From Luscinia megarhynchos (lineage: Eukaryota > Chordata > Aves > Passeriformes > Turdidae): a stretch of 64,000 bases of DNA. How positions within the stretch are numbered: the first letter of the stretch is position 1; the number at the start of each line of letters is the position of its first letter. The position numbers were made by a program, and so were the translations under genes. This document shows, piece by piece, positions 1 through 13,925 of the stretch. The notes beneath the pieces were generated by a model. The model worked only from the letters and a program-made list of their open reading frames with translations. It did no database searches and was not told the origin of the DNA. The stretch lies in contig CM067568.1 in the NCBI GenBank assembly GCA_034336665.1, positions 14,665,983 through 14,729,982 on the forward strand, in the 5' to 3' direction.

Positions 1-3000
1 GTCACCAGCCAAGAGCCAACAAATTTTGGAGGCTGTGCTTCACCATTTGGAAGGATAAGCATGTTGTCCTAACCTGGATGGGAACAAGGATGAGCTGCTA
101 GCAATAATAACTTGCCTTGGCTAAGGCAGTGGTTCCTACAGACCTGGACCTCAAAGGGAGGCAGCAACAGGGGGTCAATGCCAAGGTTAAAACATCACAG
201 GTCTCAAAAACAATAATCCAAACCCTTACATCTCAGCTGAAACTGAAGAAGCTTACAGTGCTCACCCTTTTTTTTCCCCCATTACAGGAACTCTCACCAA
301 CACAACTTTCTAATATCTCAAGAATCTGGATTTTGGTAGTTCTTCAACTGGAGCAGATTAAATGCAGCAGTGAAAGACACAAATATAGACTTCCAAAAGA
401 TAGCCATTTTGTGACAGCTTTCCACAAAACAACAAAGTTTTTTTTTTCCCAATGAAAATATCTATTCTTATTCTGCTCAAAATTCATTATCAAAGCTTTT
501 GTGGATGGAAATTGAGTGTAAGAAATTTGTAAAGACTGAAGTCTAAAGAAAAACCTAAGGAGAGTTACAAGAAGAAAAAATGGCTTTCCAATGAAAAGGT
601 TTGACACAGTATTCAGGAAAGAAAAGTTATGGGATCACAGTAATAGACCATTTTCAGCCAAAATTTCATTGCCTTTCACTCTGTTAATTATGCTTTAAAT
701 TGCCCTAGATGATGCCAGAAGCAGTCACAGAAGTAGAATAAAGGATGATAATAACACCAGTTTGGTTTTGTGGAGCCTCCATAGCTGGGTGGCACCTAAA
801 TAAAAGCATTTAAAGTGCCAAAAGAAGCCAATTTGAGGTTTGGTTTTGGATTCATTTACAATTTGGTTTGGCTTTCAAACAGGTCTAAGTATGATTGGGG
901 TAGGGTATGAGAACACAGAACCCTCTTATATCTGTGAGGTGGGCAAGGCTTATGTTTCACCATCACTGATTTGTGGTTAGCCTCTTCTTTTGGCTATTAA
1001 ATTCAATCAAGATTATAGAACTGCTGTTTGCTCAAGGCACTGCTAGAGTCAAAGATGCTCTGCAGATGTACACATCTAGGCATGTGCAGATGTGACTGCA
1101 GAATCAGGCCCAGAACCTGGATAGCTTCTAATTATACAACAGAATATAGTGGTATTTACTAAAATACAGGACTGGTACCTTGAGTGAGTGCTGACTGCTT
1201 TAACAAGGTGACCCAGGAGAAGTCATTCAAAATACCCTTTTAAGTCTTCCACAACAGAGTGGTTTCAGTGCACAGCTTTCTATCAGGAATTTGCAGGTAA
1301 TGAAATCAGGGGGGAGTACTGACAGCTATATGAGCATTTAAGCTGTAAGCATTTATAAGAGGCTTAAATACTGAAAATTAAAATTAGAATGGCATAACAG
1401 AGTTAAGTGCTTTTGACAATGTTTTAAGTATGAATAAGATCCTTATGATTTATGAAATCCCTTAAGATGACTGGAGTATGAAAAGTGACATGGTAACAAC
1501 ATGCCTGGTTCTAGGGCTTCTTTATGCTGGAAGCCATACATGTGGGGGCACATACCAACTTTCTAAAAACATAACTAGCTCAGGCTACACAATTCTCAGA
1601 AGAAGAGAGGAGGTAGCTATTTTTTATTGTATTTAGATCTGCTTTGATTGTGCTGCATCTTCTTCCATCTTGCTACTTAAACTGAGAAGGACTCCAAGAG
1701 GCTTTTCGAGTCTAAGCACAAGGAGAAGAGTTTGGCAAGAACCTGAACCTTGATACTTTTTTTGTTTCAAAATACACATGTAGAGATACATGTGAGAATG
1801 CATCATTTACATGTTTTAATACATGCACACAGACAACTTATTGAATGTTCATTGGTCTCAAGTTTCTCAGGTACCTTTTTTCTAAATACCTTAAGGACAG
1901 CCAGCATTGAAACCAAGTTTTGGAGAAGGCACACAGAATTTACTAAGGGAGAGAGAATGCATCCTGTGATAGGAAAATAGAAGTTGACTTATTCAGCCTC
2001 ATAAAGGAAAGGCAAAGAAAAGATATCATGGCCCTGTGTAACTGTGACCATAGAGCAAGCATAAGATCAAATTGCAATAAACTGGTCATGAATAAATGTA
2101 GTTAAAGTCAGAAAAAGGTTTTTAGCTGTCTGAAGAGTGAAATTCTGTAAGCTGCTTACACATAAGGCTCATGGTGACAAGTTGCCTAAATGACTTTCAG
2201 ATGGATTTTGAGGGGATTAGGGAAGGGAATGATTAATTTATAGAGAGAAATTCCCAGAAAGTGTGTTCTGATGCAGATCTGTAGGTATCCAGCATATGGG
2301 CACATACAAGGGAGTTTGAAAGGGGACTGTATCTCTGTTTGTAGTGCTGTTATACCAAATTAACCTTAAGCTTTCACACCTTGTGAAGAATTAATCACCC
2401 TGCTGCCCTTGTTTCTGATATTTTCCTCCCTCTGCTGAACAACTGGATGCTACAATAAGATGCTCATGCTTCAAGGCATCACATTCCCTTCAACATCTAG
2501 TTGGCACATCCTACTGGCACTCAATGGAGCAGCACATGTTTTTCCTTCAGGTCATACTGGCAGGTACTTTACTGGATTTCCCTATTTCCTCAGAAGCAGT
2601 GGTTATTAGTCAGCTTTTTTTCCCACCTGAGAGTTGTATTTCGCACACAATCTCGTTTTGCAATGCCCTTGATCTCTCCTGTTATACTCCTATGGCACAT
2701 TATAGCATGACTTTTGACCTTCCACTGTAAATATGTATTTTTGAAGGCTAAGAAGCAGTGTTTTGTGTGCTGTGATTGCAGGAATGAAAGAGCTGTGCAC
2801 TCCTGAACTGGGCATCTTTCTCATGGGTGCAACTGTGGGAGATCAGTCTCAAAGGCAGAAGGTGGTTCTTTCTAACCTGATGTTCCTGAATACAATTTAC
2901 TATAAAAGACCTTCATGCTCATGAGCATAGGAACTGGAAAAAAAGTCAGCAGACAAGTTCTTTTTGGCTTGGGTAGCATTTGGTAATTGCATTTGAGAAA

Positions 3001-3550
3001 ACAGTTGAGAACAGGTTTAGCATGGATTCATCTGAATTAAGTAGAACATTCAGTTCCTTCCTCACTTTGGCCTCTTGGAGGGCAATTTTCATCCCAGACA
3101 TTTCAGAGCCTCAGTTTTGAATGCATACAATGGGAGATAAAACAGACAGCTATCTGGCAGGCAAGACATACAAGTGGAACAGTGATAGGAAGTAGAAGAG
3201 GGAGAGAGAAGTCTGGTTTGGGAAGAGAAGAAATGAGGTTGGAACTGCAGTACCCTGAGGCATGGAAAATCCAGGAGGGGCCTGGCATTTTGTGACATAA
3301 CTCTAATACAAAAATACCCTTTCTGAATCTTCAAAGAGACAGAAAAGCTGCAACTAGTTATATTCAGAGATATGCTTTGGAACAGGTATGTTCATTTCAC
3401 TCTTAGGAGAAAGCAGTAGAGAGATTTTCCTACCAAGACATGAAAGCCTACCCAAAGCAAAGTCAGAACTCAGAACCTTTTTCTCTCAATCCCATATTTA
3501 CTCCTCTAGTGGACACTGTTTAATAAGACCAGATGCAAAGTAAAAACATC

Positions 3551-3592
3551 TAATATATATATATATATACACATATATATATATATATTTTT
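3551..3592. repeat. AT dinucleotide microsatellite with ACAC interruption
   Basis: About 40 bp of alternating T/A interrupted once by ACAC, ending in a T-run. Self-complementary and able to form a cruciform. Confidence 0.95.
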
Positions 3593-6390
3593 TAAGCGGC
3601 AAGACCCATGAACATCTGTATTCCAGGAAAGTATCACTCTTGAACAATTTCTGCAGCACACATTTATGTTTCTTGGGATGAGAACTTGCTGAAGCTCTGG
3701 GTAGGCACTATGGGAGTTTTCCTCTCTGTGACAGCACTGTCATCAATAAACCATCCATGGAACTGCCACAAGTACAACAGTGCCTTCTGCCTTCAGAGCA
3801 CCCCCTTGTCATCCTTGTCTTTTATGAGGGGAATTGGGTTGGGTGCAATGGTCAATCCTTTCTCCATGCTTCCCTTTCTAACTTAAAACCCAGCACAATG
3901 ACCAACTAACTGTGTTGTGGAAGGAAATGGGTAGAATTTATTAATGGGGAAAGAAAAATGAAAAAGAAGCTTGCAGCTTCCTCAGGTATTAGGGTGGAAA
4001 TGGGGTGGATGCTAACTTGGGTACAGGTTTTTAATGACTGAATAAATGGCAGTAATGAGGCAGTTCCAAGGTTTATCAGATGACTGCATTCATTTGCTCT
4101 AAATATCATATTTAGTGATTTGTGCTGATTCGTCAGTTTGTGGGATTAGTTACAGTTCACTGTAAGTTCTAACTGTATTTCCATGTATTGTGTTAAGACC
4201 TGATTCAAGAGTAGTTTTATTTGATAAAAACCAGATGTTCTTAAAAGAGACTCTCTCCTTCACAGTACAAAACATTATTCTTAGCAATTGTATGTACCTT
4301 ACAAAATTAATAAGCACAGCATCTCCCTGTGTGACATATGACATTATTATATTTTTCCCTGTTGAGGGACTTTTAAGCCGTTGGGGTCATGACCTCTGTG
4401 CCTTATGAGAAATGGAAAAGCACATGGTTCCAATTTTATCTTCAACCCTGCCCTGCTGCTGACATGTATGTTTACAATATGGTTCATCTGTTGACCCTTC
4501 ACTCACATTTAAAATATTAGCTAACATTTTTTGGTCCCAATCTCAACGGTGCATGGCGATTAGCTTTTAAGACCAGTTGTTTTCTTTATTGCCTTTTGAC
4601 ATGCACATCTTATCCAAAAGCCCTTGACTGTTTTTCTGATTTGAAAACAGCACCAGCCACAAAACCAACTCTGGCTTGTCGGGATGCTCCTGCTCTCATC
4701 GTGACGCCAGGCACTTCAGATCTTTAAATACACAATGTTGTCCCTCTTGCAGAGGAGATGGGAAACATCCTGCACTGGTCTGGGATATCCCTGAGGAGCT
4801 GCCTGGCTCTAACCCCACGCTTGGCAACCCTTCAGCCCTGGCTGGGGTGGGTCAGGGTGAGCTCAGCCTCAGGAGTCTCCTGGGGGACACGGTCTGTCCC
4901 CCGAATTCCCCTGCACGAGGCTCCCTGGAGACAGCAGCTGGATCGTGCTACAGGCAAGTCAAGAAGAAAACTCTTCCAGAGAAACCAGCCCTTTTCCCAA
5001 GCAGGGCTGGGTGCTGAAAGAACACACTTTCACTTTTCAGCATGGAGAGGAAAAAAGAGCAATCAGCTAAAACTGACTTTTTGAAAGGGAGGGGCTAAAA
5101 ACTGAGAAAGCTGCTTATTCTCCACTCCATTTTCCCTTACATCAAAAGAAAGGTGAAGGAAATAGGAAAGAAGTGGGGGAGGAGGTATCTAATTTTAATT
5201 TCTTTTTAATAAAGGGGAAAATTTGAACTGGAAAAAAGAGAGACATTTTCCTTCTAAGTTAAAATGACAGATAATTTAGAAATATACCTTTAGCGCTTGA
5301 ATTTCTTCAAAATTTTTTTCCCTTTGTTTTAAATTTTATTTTTAAATTTTAAACAACAACATACAATGTGCTCTGATAGCATGATTGTGAAAAGAAAAAA
5401 GACCACTTTCATTATACAAAAGAAAATTACTTACTTGGTTATTTTCACCATACTGTATTAAATGACACCTTATTAGGTGAGCTCATATAAATGGATGCCT
5501 TAGCTCAAACTGCATAATAGAGCATCAAATTTATCATTTGCACGAGTTCAAAATATTTTCATAATTCTGAGGCTTGGCACTCTCAGTTTTCCTATAATCC
5601 ACTGTCCCAGTAGATATTTTCAATGTGCTTATTGATGTATTTGCCTTCCCATAAAAATTCTGTAAATAACTCCCAGACCTGAAATGTACTAAGCTTATTA
5701 TGCTGCTAAAGAGACCTTCAGAAGTGTTAATGCTTTCTTTTCAGGGAGTGGGGGCACATTCTCTTTTCAGTGGCTGATATGGGAAGATATTTCAGTGACA
5801 AGCAGGCAGATTCAGGGTCACTGTTTCTGGGAGGAAGGGACATGGATATCACAGGCTCTGAAAACACCTGCTTCCTTTGGGTTTTGAACATCATATATAT
5901 CCTCAAAAACCTTGAGAAGGGCTGAATAATTAGAGGAAAAACCTTCTGCCATCTGTAGGCCAGAGCCATTGTTTTGTACTGTGCAAAGAGCTGGCAGAGA
6001 AAGCTGAAGTGAGATGCTCTCCTTCCCCCAGTGAGCACAGAAGTACACCTCAACACCACACAGACACTGCTGTGCTCAGCTACAAGCTCATGATAACTGC
6101 AGAGGGATTTCCTATTCTCTATGTTCGGGTAATCCCATGCACTCCCAGGTAATTTGGCTACACACAAATACAAATATCCACATGTATATTTGTTTAACAG
6201 CAAACTGATGTATTCCCAAGCTATCCTGTAAGAGTCCAGTCCATAAATAATCTTGTTAAAGTGTTGAAGTCTTTGCTGTTCACAGGGAGTTGATACTAGC
6301 TGGAGAACCAGACCCTAAAATTCTCTTCCTTCATCACTCCTACAATTCCTTTAATCTTCTTCCTTTTTGTTGGTTTGTTTTGTTGTTTTG

Positions 6391-6406
6391 TTTTTTTTTT
6401 TTTTTT
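6391..6406. repeat. Poly-T run
   Basis: Sixteen T preceded by a TTG/TTTTG-rich stretch from about 6362. Low-complexity sequence. Confidence 0.9.
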
Positions 6407-9149
6407 CCTTTTCATTTTCCTTGATGGCTCCAGTTGCCAAAACAGCAGAAATTGGCCAAGAGACTTGGCAAGCCCACGTGTCAGGAGCTGATGCCAATGG
6501 CAGTTGGGGGAACAGCCCTGGTGTTCAGCATAATTGGCTTTTTTCCTCTGGGTAATGAAGACATCATACTGTTTCTGCCCTCCCATGCCTATAACCTCTG
6601 ATCTGGGATGTGGAGACTCTGGGAATGGAACATGGAGCCTCTCAGTGCTGCATAAAATCAGTGAAAGCCAGTGCCACCAGGGAAGCTGTTACTTGCCATG
6701 TTGGCAATTCACTAATCACCTCCATTATCACACCAGCAAGGCAGGCAGATGGAGGTGCACTCCTGAGTCATCTGCAAATTGTGGTCCATTTCCACATGCA
6801 ACCATTTCTAAAAGCTTCTAACACTGCCCATCTTCACTTATTTGCACCTTTGACTCATGCAGGATTTAAAACTGTATCATTGGCACGTTGGATCTGTGCC
6901 ACTTAGGCAGGATAAAGCTGCATTTCCCCCTTCAGCAGTTATGTGCAAGTCAGGTTTTGAAGGGAAAAAAAAACCATAAATTCACCAGCTCAAAAATTAT
7001 GTAATTTTAGGAGGTTGGATTTCCTGCCTTCCACTCCACCAATCCATAGCAGTGCAAGCAGAATACTTAAAGCTTTCTTAATGCCTGCTTGCCCACAATT
7101 CCTGTAACCTTGAGACAAAGAGGAGCAGAGAGATTTGTTTCTCAACACTATCAGTACTGGTCAAATTATTAAAACATGGCCATACAATTATTCCTTACAT
7201 CCCTAAAAAAAGACTCAGCAGCAGGAAGGCATAGTGATCAAACAGCAAAGCCTTTGTTTTTGTACCTCCTTCATGATTTCTGACCTCACCGTGGAAATAC
7301 TCATATTTTATCAATAAAGAAAAAGACAATAACTTTTTCCAATGTGACAACTTCTGCAACATGACAATGAATGACTTAGTACAAGAAAATCTGTTATATC
7401 TCAGCATAAGTTTTCTGCTGTTTGCTTTCCACTTCATTCCCTTAAACCATAAGTCAATTCTCCAACCTGTGCAAGAGCCTGAAATATATTTGATCATCCA
7501 AATCAATTAAATTTGATTATTTCTGATTCCTCTGACACATGTGGCATCATCACCATTACTTCAGCTCTTCTTCTGACCTGCTCCAGCTCCATGCCTGATT
7601 TTCAACTAATCTTCTATCTAGAAAAGGACCCTCCCTTTACTTTATTTTGTAAAAACTTAGTGAGAAGAGGGCTGGGCCTTGAGGTACTACCATAACTCAA
7701 ATATTATGATTACTATTAATAACAACAAGAGCAACAAGAATAGGCATAGATGTCACATTAATATTAGGAGTGCTGTGTTGACAGCTTCACTTATGCAGAG
7801 GTAAACACTGATGTTTAAAACCATAAAAAGCAAGGGAATGTCAAAGTGTGCACTGACTTAAAAGAAGCTTTAACTGTTACAGCATTGGAAGACATAACAA
7901 GAAATGCTTCAGGTACTACATACATACAGACTTATGCACACATGTCCTTCATCCATTTTTGTGTGAATGACTTTCAACAAATCCTTTGCTGAAGTTCAGA
8001 AAACCATTGAGTTTTCTGTTTACTCAGATAAAACAGTTACAAAACAGTAACTCTTACTGAGGGTGACTTCAGCAGAGAAAGGAACTCTACAAAGCAAAAA
8101 AGCACTTTCAAATTCTAACTGTAGCAGATGTTGTTTTGGTCATTTCTAGCTGGCTGTGAAGTTAGAGCCTCAGAACTGTGGTTTCATGTGTGGTTCAAGC
8201 ATTGGCTGCATTTATGCTGGGAGAAAAAAAAAATTATTGTTGCATGCAGGATCTGGCATGCATTGTTTAAAAAAACCCCACCAAAACAAAACCCCAAACC
8301 GTGTCTGTCTTCAATTATTTTCCATTACAGCATTGTCTGCATGTAATTGCTCCATGTTTTCCATTAAGGAGTGCCAAATAAATGAGCATGTTAGAGTATA
8401 GGATGTACAAATTCCTGTGGTGATGCTGCCCTGTATCAGTAAGTAAGATGAAACACAATCCCCCTTGACCTGTGTGACATTTTCATACAATTAATCTGTG
8501 TTTTTCAAGTGTCCAGCATTATTTACCATATCTTCCATCAACAGCTGAGACTGGGGACTCAGAGAAAATCCAGGCAATGCAAACTTATACAGTGCCTTCA
8601 AAAAGGTCTTAGCTGAGGCTAAATGGTCAAATGCTTTGTAAACGGGCTGTTGCCAGAATATGCAAACAGGATTTTGGGGTTTGTCGTTTTTGGTCTAGTT
8701 TCTAAAATTTGAGAGAGCTGCACATCACAGAGTATTTTTTGTGTATGTAAGAAAAGCACTTTCACAGGTTTCCACAACGATGAGGCCCCACATGGCAATT
8801 TGGTTGCTCCCCAAAACCATCCTTTTTTATCATCAGTCTTTCTGCAAAAGGCTTTGTCTGCTTCCATCTCCTGGCTATGTGGATCAGACTCATTAGGCTG
8901 GGGACAAGAGGAGCCCCCAGGAGCTGGCACCTGGGGATCCTGAGCAGCCTCCCATCTGAGCAGGGCTTGGGCACCCCTTCCCAGGAGCAGAAGGCATGCG
9001 GGAGCAGGGCACACCAGGAAGCAGAACGTGCCAAACAAGATGCAGGGTCATTTCTGAGATGTAAGAACTCAGGAGGCACATTGAGATTTGCCAGTTAATG
9101 TAGTCCTGCACAGAGCTGGTCCTGGGCTCAGCTCAGCTGCAGTGAAGGT

Positions 9150-9330
9150 TTGTCTTTTTGCATCAATACTATCAACACCTTTAATCAGAAGAAATAGTAC
9201 AGGCCCCAGAATAATTCCACTGTACAGCAGGAGTTAATATAACTGGCCTATAACACACACATGGCTACTTCTGCTGAGGGGTCTCAGTGAGCAAATTGGT
9301 CAGGTTTGGCAGTTCATAAATAAGCTGTAA
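9150..9330 (-). mobile_element. Probable decayed LINE reverse-transcriptase fragment (motif B region)
   Basis: A minus-strand frame reads SGIILGPVLFLLIKGVDSI (about 9158-9222). This resembles the QGSVLGPVLFxxFINDxDS block that follows motif B in CR1/L2-type reverse transcriptases. The upstream part is not clearly alignable and no catalytic box remains. Only one motif supports it. Confidence 0.45.
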
Positions 9331-12288
9331 TTATCCACTGGAAACAGCACAGCTACACCTTAACTACAACACGGCATTTCCATCCCCTTATTAGTCTGAC
9401 CAAGCTATTGAGATACATGCATCTAACCAGAATAAATCCATGATCTTCTGATTGCTAAGCTGTGCTACTGCCTCCTTTCCCTTTTCCTCAGCAGTGCACT
9501 GCCCCCACCCCAGCAGTGCTAGCTGTAAACTCGAGACTGCACACTCTTGGGTATAGCCAGCTGTGCTGCTAGAGGGGAAATCTGAGCATATGCACACTCC
9601 AAAATGAAACTCAAATAACAGCAGAGAAAACAAAACAAAGCTGCTTGTGTAAGAGAAGACAGAGTCACACTCTTTCACATTAATGAGGGAATGATGCCCA
9701 AGTGGAGTCTGACACTCCATCACAGGAACATCTGCAGAAGAGGTTTTGAAAAGGTCAAGAAGTTATGATTTGCAATGGAAAAATACTCAACTGCTATCTG
9801 AGCTATTCTTAATTGAACTTGACAGAAGACGTGTGCACTGACACTGCGAGGATATTCAGAAACTGAAGCTGGATCAGCTTCCTAATGGAGCAAGAGAGAA
9901 ATATATCAACAGTTAAAGAGGCTGAGCTTTCACTGGAATGGTTGTTTTTTTAAAAAAAACTTGATGCAGTGAGGAACAAAAGCAATTACAGCACACATTG
10001 AACAGAATATATTTTAAGTACAGCTGCTAGCTCTTACTCATTTTGAGGGGAAAATCACTTATTTTGAGGGGACAAAACCAAAAATAAAAAATAAATAGTT
10101 TTTAACCTAGTTAATGATTGTAGCTGAGTATTTGGTTAATAAAAGAAATTTATTTTTTTCTTCAGACTACATCCAAAAATAAGTGATCAGTCTGAAAGCA
10201 AAAAGCCATTATTCTAAGAGAGTAGAATTTTTCTGTTTCCAGTGCAGCAGCTTTCTGTGTGCTGTGGGCTTCTTCAGGCAGGGTAACTGCCTTCTATGCC
10301 TTTGAGTAACTCCTCATGGGCTCCTGATGCTGACTGGATCCTAGAAAAAAGGAACTTGACAGCCTCCCATCCTCCCATCATTTAAAAAAAAAATTTAAAA
10401 AATGAAAAAAAAATAGGAATCTATTTGATTACAAGAATCTACTTCAAAAGCACACTCTGCAAAATGGAACCAAGCCCTATTCTCCTGCCCATTTCACATA
10501 CAGCTTCCATCTAGTTAGCAGCTAACACCACATTCCTTAAATATTTTCCTTTCCAGAAAGAAGACACCTCTAGCATCAACTTTCTTTAGCCCATGCCATA
10601 GTGAAGTAGCCTTTCCCAAAGGCTTTAATTCTACCTCAAATACTGTATTCTGTGAGCAATCTTTCCCACTAGAGATGAAAACTACTGGTACTGCTCAGCA
10701 CGTTGGGATGCATGCCAAGTGCTTGGTAGCTGTGGGCCTTTGGTGGTAGGTGCTTACACCTGCACAGACTTGTAATAATTTATTCTGAGAAAGGGGTAAG
10801 AGTAAAACCCTGGTCTACCTGAAGTTAAAGGAATTTTTTCTTTAAGTTAATTTACTTACATTTGGATCTCCCTGTCACAAAATGGGAGTAAGAGAAATCA
10901 AAGGGTGGAAGTGTGACTGACACATTTTGCTGAACAGTGCACATAAATGAGTCTGACTGAAATGTAGAAGTTGTTCCACAAGCAGCATTCCCTGGTATGT
11001 CTGAGCTCAAACCCAGACTGATGCCTGACCTATCAGAATATGGGATTGGAAAACAAAAAGTTAAGGAGCTATATAATCCATGGTGACCTAAAGAAGAATT
11101 AAAGTTTCCCCAAGTTTCCCACAGTAGGTGGGAAAGAATGGAAGTAAAACATGAGTTCCTTTTACCCCTTGCTCTACCAGTGCCTTTCCATGTCTTTTCT
11201 GCATGCAGGAACTGCATGTGTAACTGGGAAGTAGTAATTTGCTAGTGCATGCCTTTTCAGCAGCTGTTAGGACATCTGGATAGAAATCCATCTGGTGTTT
11301 AGCATAGCAAACACCACCATAAACTTTCAGAGTCCTCTTCCTTTTGCAGTTAGATGAACATGAAACAACAGCGGGGCTTGGAAGTAAGTTTTGCTTCCAG
11401 AATGGGAGGTGGGGAGCTGTGAAAAGAAGGAAAAATTTTCACCATAGAGTTTCAGAAAAAGTCCTGACTCCCTTCAAAGTCTCAGGGACAAACTTTTGAT
11501 TCCCCAAAGACAGCATTATCTCCAAAGAACTGTAAAGAGTTTAATTTCATCCCATCCCACCCCATCCCAGGTATTATTCTGTTAGGGTTTGCACAGAGCC
11601 TGCAGGATTAGGGAAGCACCAGCTCTGAGTCTCTCAGGTTCTGGTTCTGTTTTCAATAGTTATATATATAGTTATATATATTGTGCTCTGTGTTGAATTA
11701 AAACTATAATAAAAGTCCTCTCACTTGTTACTGTATTTGTGTAACGCTCAAATTAGATGGGAAGAGTTATATGAGAGAAACTAATCCAATGCACATTCAA
11801 AACGACATCAGGTTTAAATATAGCAGCTATCTACTAACACAGTGCATGGTCAAGTGGGGAAATTCAGCCAGATCTGTGTTGCTCAACGTCAAAGGCAGAA
11901 ATGCTGCTTCTGACTTAGCAACTTCCCCACTGCCCAGGACAACAACAAGAACTTAATAAAGAAGAGGGAAAATCTTCTTGGTAGGATGATAGCTTAACAT
12001 GATTTTGTGCTTCAAACAATGATTTGCTGTCTTCACATTCCCAATGGAAATCCCTGGCACCTGAGGAGTGAAACGTTGGGAGGTTGCTGGGCTGCACAAG
12101 AGCTACAGATGTATGTCACTAGAACAAGGAAGATCCTGTTTCAGGTTCCTGACCTGTGAAAGAGCCATGGGTAGAAGATACACAGAAGAGGTTTTAGGCT
12201 TCCTTGAAATATTTTGGCTCTTCATTTTCAGTGTATATGTAGCCTGACCTATATAATTTGGATGATGTGCATAGTACCATGTAACTAG
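9331..12288. other. Intron 15 stretch, nothing recognised
   Basis: Unique AT-rich DNA with A-runs near 10382-10415 and a CCCATCC repetition near 11552-11568. No coding or transposon signature seen. Confidence 0.7.
11659..11682. repeat. 12-bp tandem of AGTTATATATAT, two copies
   Basis: AGTTATATATAT followed directly by AGTTATATATAT, with one shared phase. Confidence 0.85.
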
Positions 12289-12540
12289 TTGCTACAAGAG
12301 ATGCTCCTAACACAGGATCTGTTAATCAATTTACTATTTTAAGCTAAAAAAAGATTTCCTACTTTTGTTTTCCAAGACCAATGCGGATTGCCTCGTGTAC
12401 ACACAAAGGCAACCAAAGTTGCACTGCACTCACAGAAGTCAGGTATGCAGCGTTAAAAATTGATCCTTCATATTTACATTATATCTATTACAACAGTTTT
12501 TGTTGTTTCAATTGGTACTACCTAAATCACCTTTCATTTT
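12289..12540 (+). repeat. Left copy of a ~250-bp direct repeat flanking the ERVL remnant
   Basis: This 252-bp block recurs at 13926-14175 in the same orientation. The first 39 bases (TTGCTACAAGAG to CTGTTAATC) differ at only two positions. Further shared landmarks follow in the same order: GTGTACACACA, TGCACTGCACTCACAGAA, the TATGC/TTAAAAA block, AACAGTTTTTG and CCTTTCATT. The right copy has an extra ~28 bp after CTGTTAATC and several small deletions. By eye, aligned positions are about four fifths identical. The similarity starts and stops abruptly at the edges of the endogenous-retrovirus segment. No third copy was noticed in the window. Confidence 0.85.
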
Positions 12541-13429
12541 TCATCATTCATAAGGAAGTGGAATGGCAAATCTACCTCGACCCTAGAGGCATGGATATGT
12601 GATTTGCAAGGAAAAACAACCTCAAAAGGGAGGAGTTCTTCCATGAAAATTGGGCCAAAGGGCATGGCATTGCATCCCCTACCATGCAACAGCCTCTGGG
12701 AAATGGAATAATATAATGGACTGTTAAAGACTACACTGAGAGCAATGGGTCTGGGGACATTCAAACATTAGGGTACACATTTAGGGAAAGCCACCTGCTC
12801 AGTCAACACTAGGTGATCTGCCATTTGTGCTGGCCATGCCCAATACAGTTTATTACATATTAATGAAATGAATAAATATTAAGAAAAAAAATAGTGCACA
12901 TAAAAAATTTGCTGGGGAGGACAGGCTGGGTTATTCCTGTCAGGCAAAGGCAAACCCATCCTTGGGATTGCTTTTGCTCGGGGACCTGGAGGCACATCAT
13001 GGAAGATGGAAGATATTTTCCTCCAGGGGATTTTGAATTCAATGATTTGAATTGTGTGATGCTAATTCTATATGATAGTATATGCAATCCCTACTATGCT
13101 TGCTATATGGAGTATCAACAGCATTACAGTAACAATTGCCCACATTAATGAAGAATGAAATTTGAAGAAACTCTGGCAATAATAGAATGGTGATGGAGCC
13201 AAAACTGACTTCAGTGTGCAGTGAACACCACAGACCATTCCTCCTTTGTACTGCAATGACAGATGGATCCCAAAATCATTGACTAAATAAACTCAATGGA
13301 AATTTTAAAGGGATGACCCATAGACAAAGGGAATGATGCCTGTGTGTATATATCCAAACACAAGAAAGGATGCATTGAAAGTGTGGGGCCTGGGCATTAC
13401 ATAAATGGTACAGAGTAAGGGATGGGTGC
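12541..13429 (+). mobile_element. ERVL-type endogenous retrovirus, 3' internal remnant (integrase tail and 3' untranslated part)
   Basis: The segment immediately left of the LTR resembles, from memory, the 3' end of the internal region of avian ERVL elements. The stretch around 12895-13045 corresponds to the C-terminal tail of the pol integrase domain, broken by stops and frameshifts. The following ~380 bp correspond to the non-coding region before the 3' LTR, including a segment near 13190-13330 shared with such elements. There is no gag, protease or reverse-transcriptase part and no 5' LTR, so the copy is truncated on the left. No env-like frame is seen, as expected of ERVL. It is a dead fossil. 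Family assignment rests on recall and needs a repeat-library match. Confidence 0.7.
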
Positions 13430-13925
13430 TTTGGTAGTTTGGCTCAGATAGAGTTAATTTTCTTCCTAGTAGCTGCTATAGTGCTGTGTTTGGGATTTAG
13501 GAGGAGAATAATGTTGACACACTAATGTTTTAGTTGTTGCTAAGCAGTGTTTACACTAAGTCAAACACTTTTCAGCTTCCCTCACCACTCCACCAGTGAG
13601 CAGGCTGGGAGGCATAAGAAGCTGAGAGAAGACACAGCCAGGACAGCTGGCCCAACTGGCCAAAGGGATATTCCATACCATAGCATGCACACCCAGTAAA
13701 TAAACTGGGAGAAGCTGGCTGGGAGGAGCCCATCACTGCTTGGGAACTGGCTGGACAGCAGTCAGCAGGTGGGTAGCAACTGCACTGTGCATCACTCATC
13801 TCTTTCTCAGGTCATGCATTTCACTTTTTTTTTCCCCCCAGTGCTCTCCCCCATTCCACTGGGGTTGGAGGGTGAGTGAATGAACAGAACTTGTGGGGGG
13901 CATGTTCAGAGTCCCTGATTGCTGA
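13430..13925 (+). mobile_element. ERVL-type long terminal repeat (3' LTR), degraded
   Basis: The block starting near GATAGAGTTAATTTTCTTCC, through TGTTTTAGTTGTTGCTAAGC, the GGCCAAAGGGATATTCCATACC segment and the CAGTAAATAAACTGGG segment, matches my memory of a very common songbird/Neoaves ERVL LTR. TAAATAA near 13698 is a decayed TATA-box position. The U3-R-U5 order places it as a plus-strand LTR downstream of its internal region, antisense to KCNQ1. The T-rich part that normally carries the polyadenylation signal seems deleted around 13825-13845. The canonical right end is not clear; the LTR seems to stop where the right copy of the flanking repeat begins. Confidence 0.75.

Larger units (their letters stand above)
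1..9149. other. Intron 15 stretch without recognised genes or clear transposons
   Basis: AT-rich unique sequence. It includes a locally GC-richer block at about 4670-5020, where frames stay open by composition, and another at about 8870-9060. The longest open frame in the window (5727-6203, minus strand, 158 codons) lies here; its translation matches nothing I know. AGAATCAGGCCC near 1099 hints at an old repeat end but is too short to call. Confidence 0.7.

Noticed and set aside
5727..6203. Longest open frame, 158 codons, minus strand
   Set aside because: Translation has no recognisable domain, overlaps another open frame and sits in intron. About this length is expected by chance in 64 kb read in six frames.
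6760..6790. QFADDS on the minus strand, resembling the LINE catalytic box
   Set aside because: Neither the preceding motif B block nor the following segment is present in any frame, so probably coincidence.
12894..13148. 84-codon plus-strand frame considered as a host gene
   Set aside because: It lies inside the ERVL remnant and corresponds to the degraded end of its pol region.
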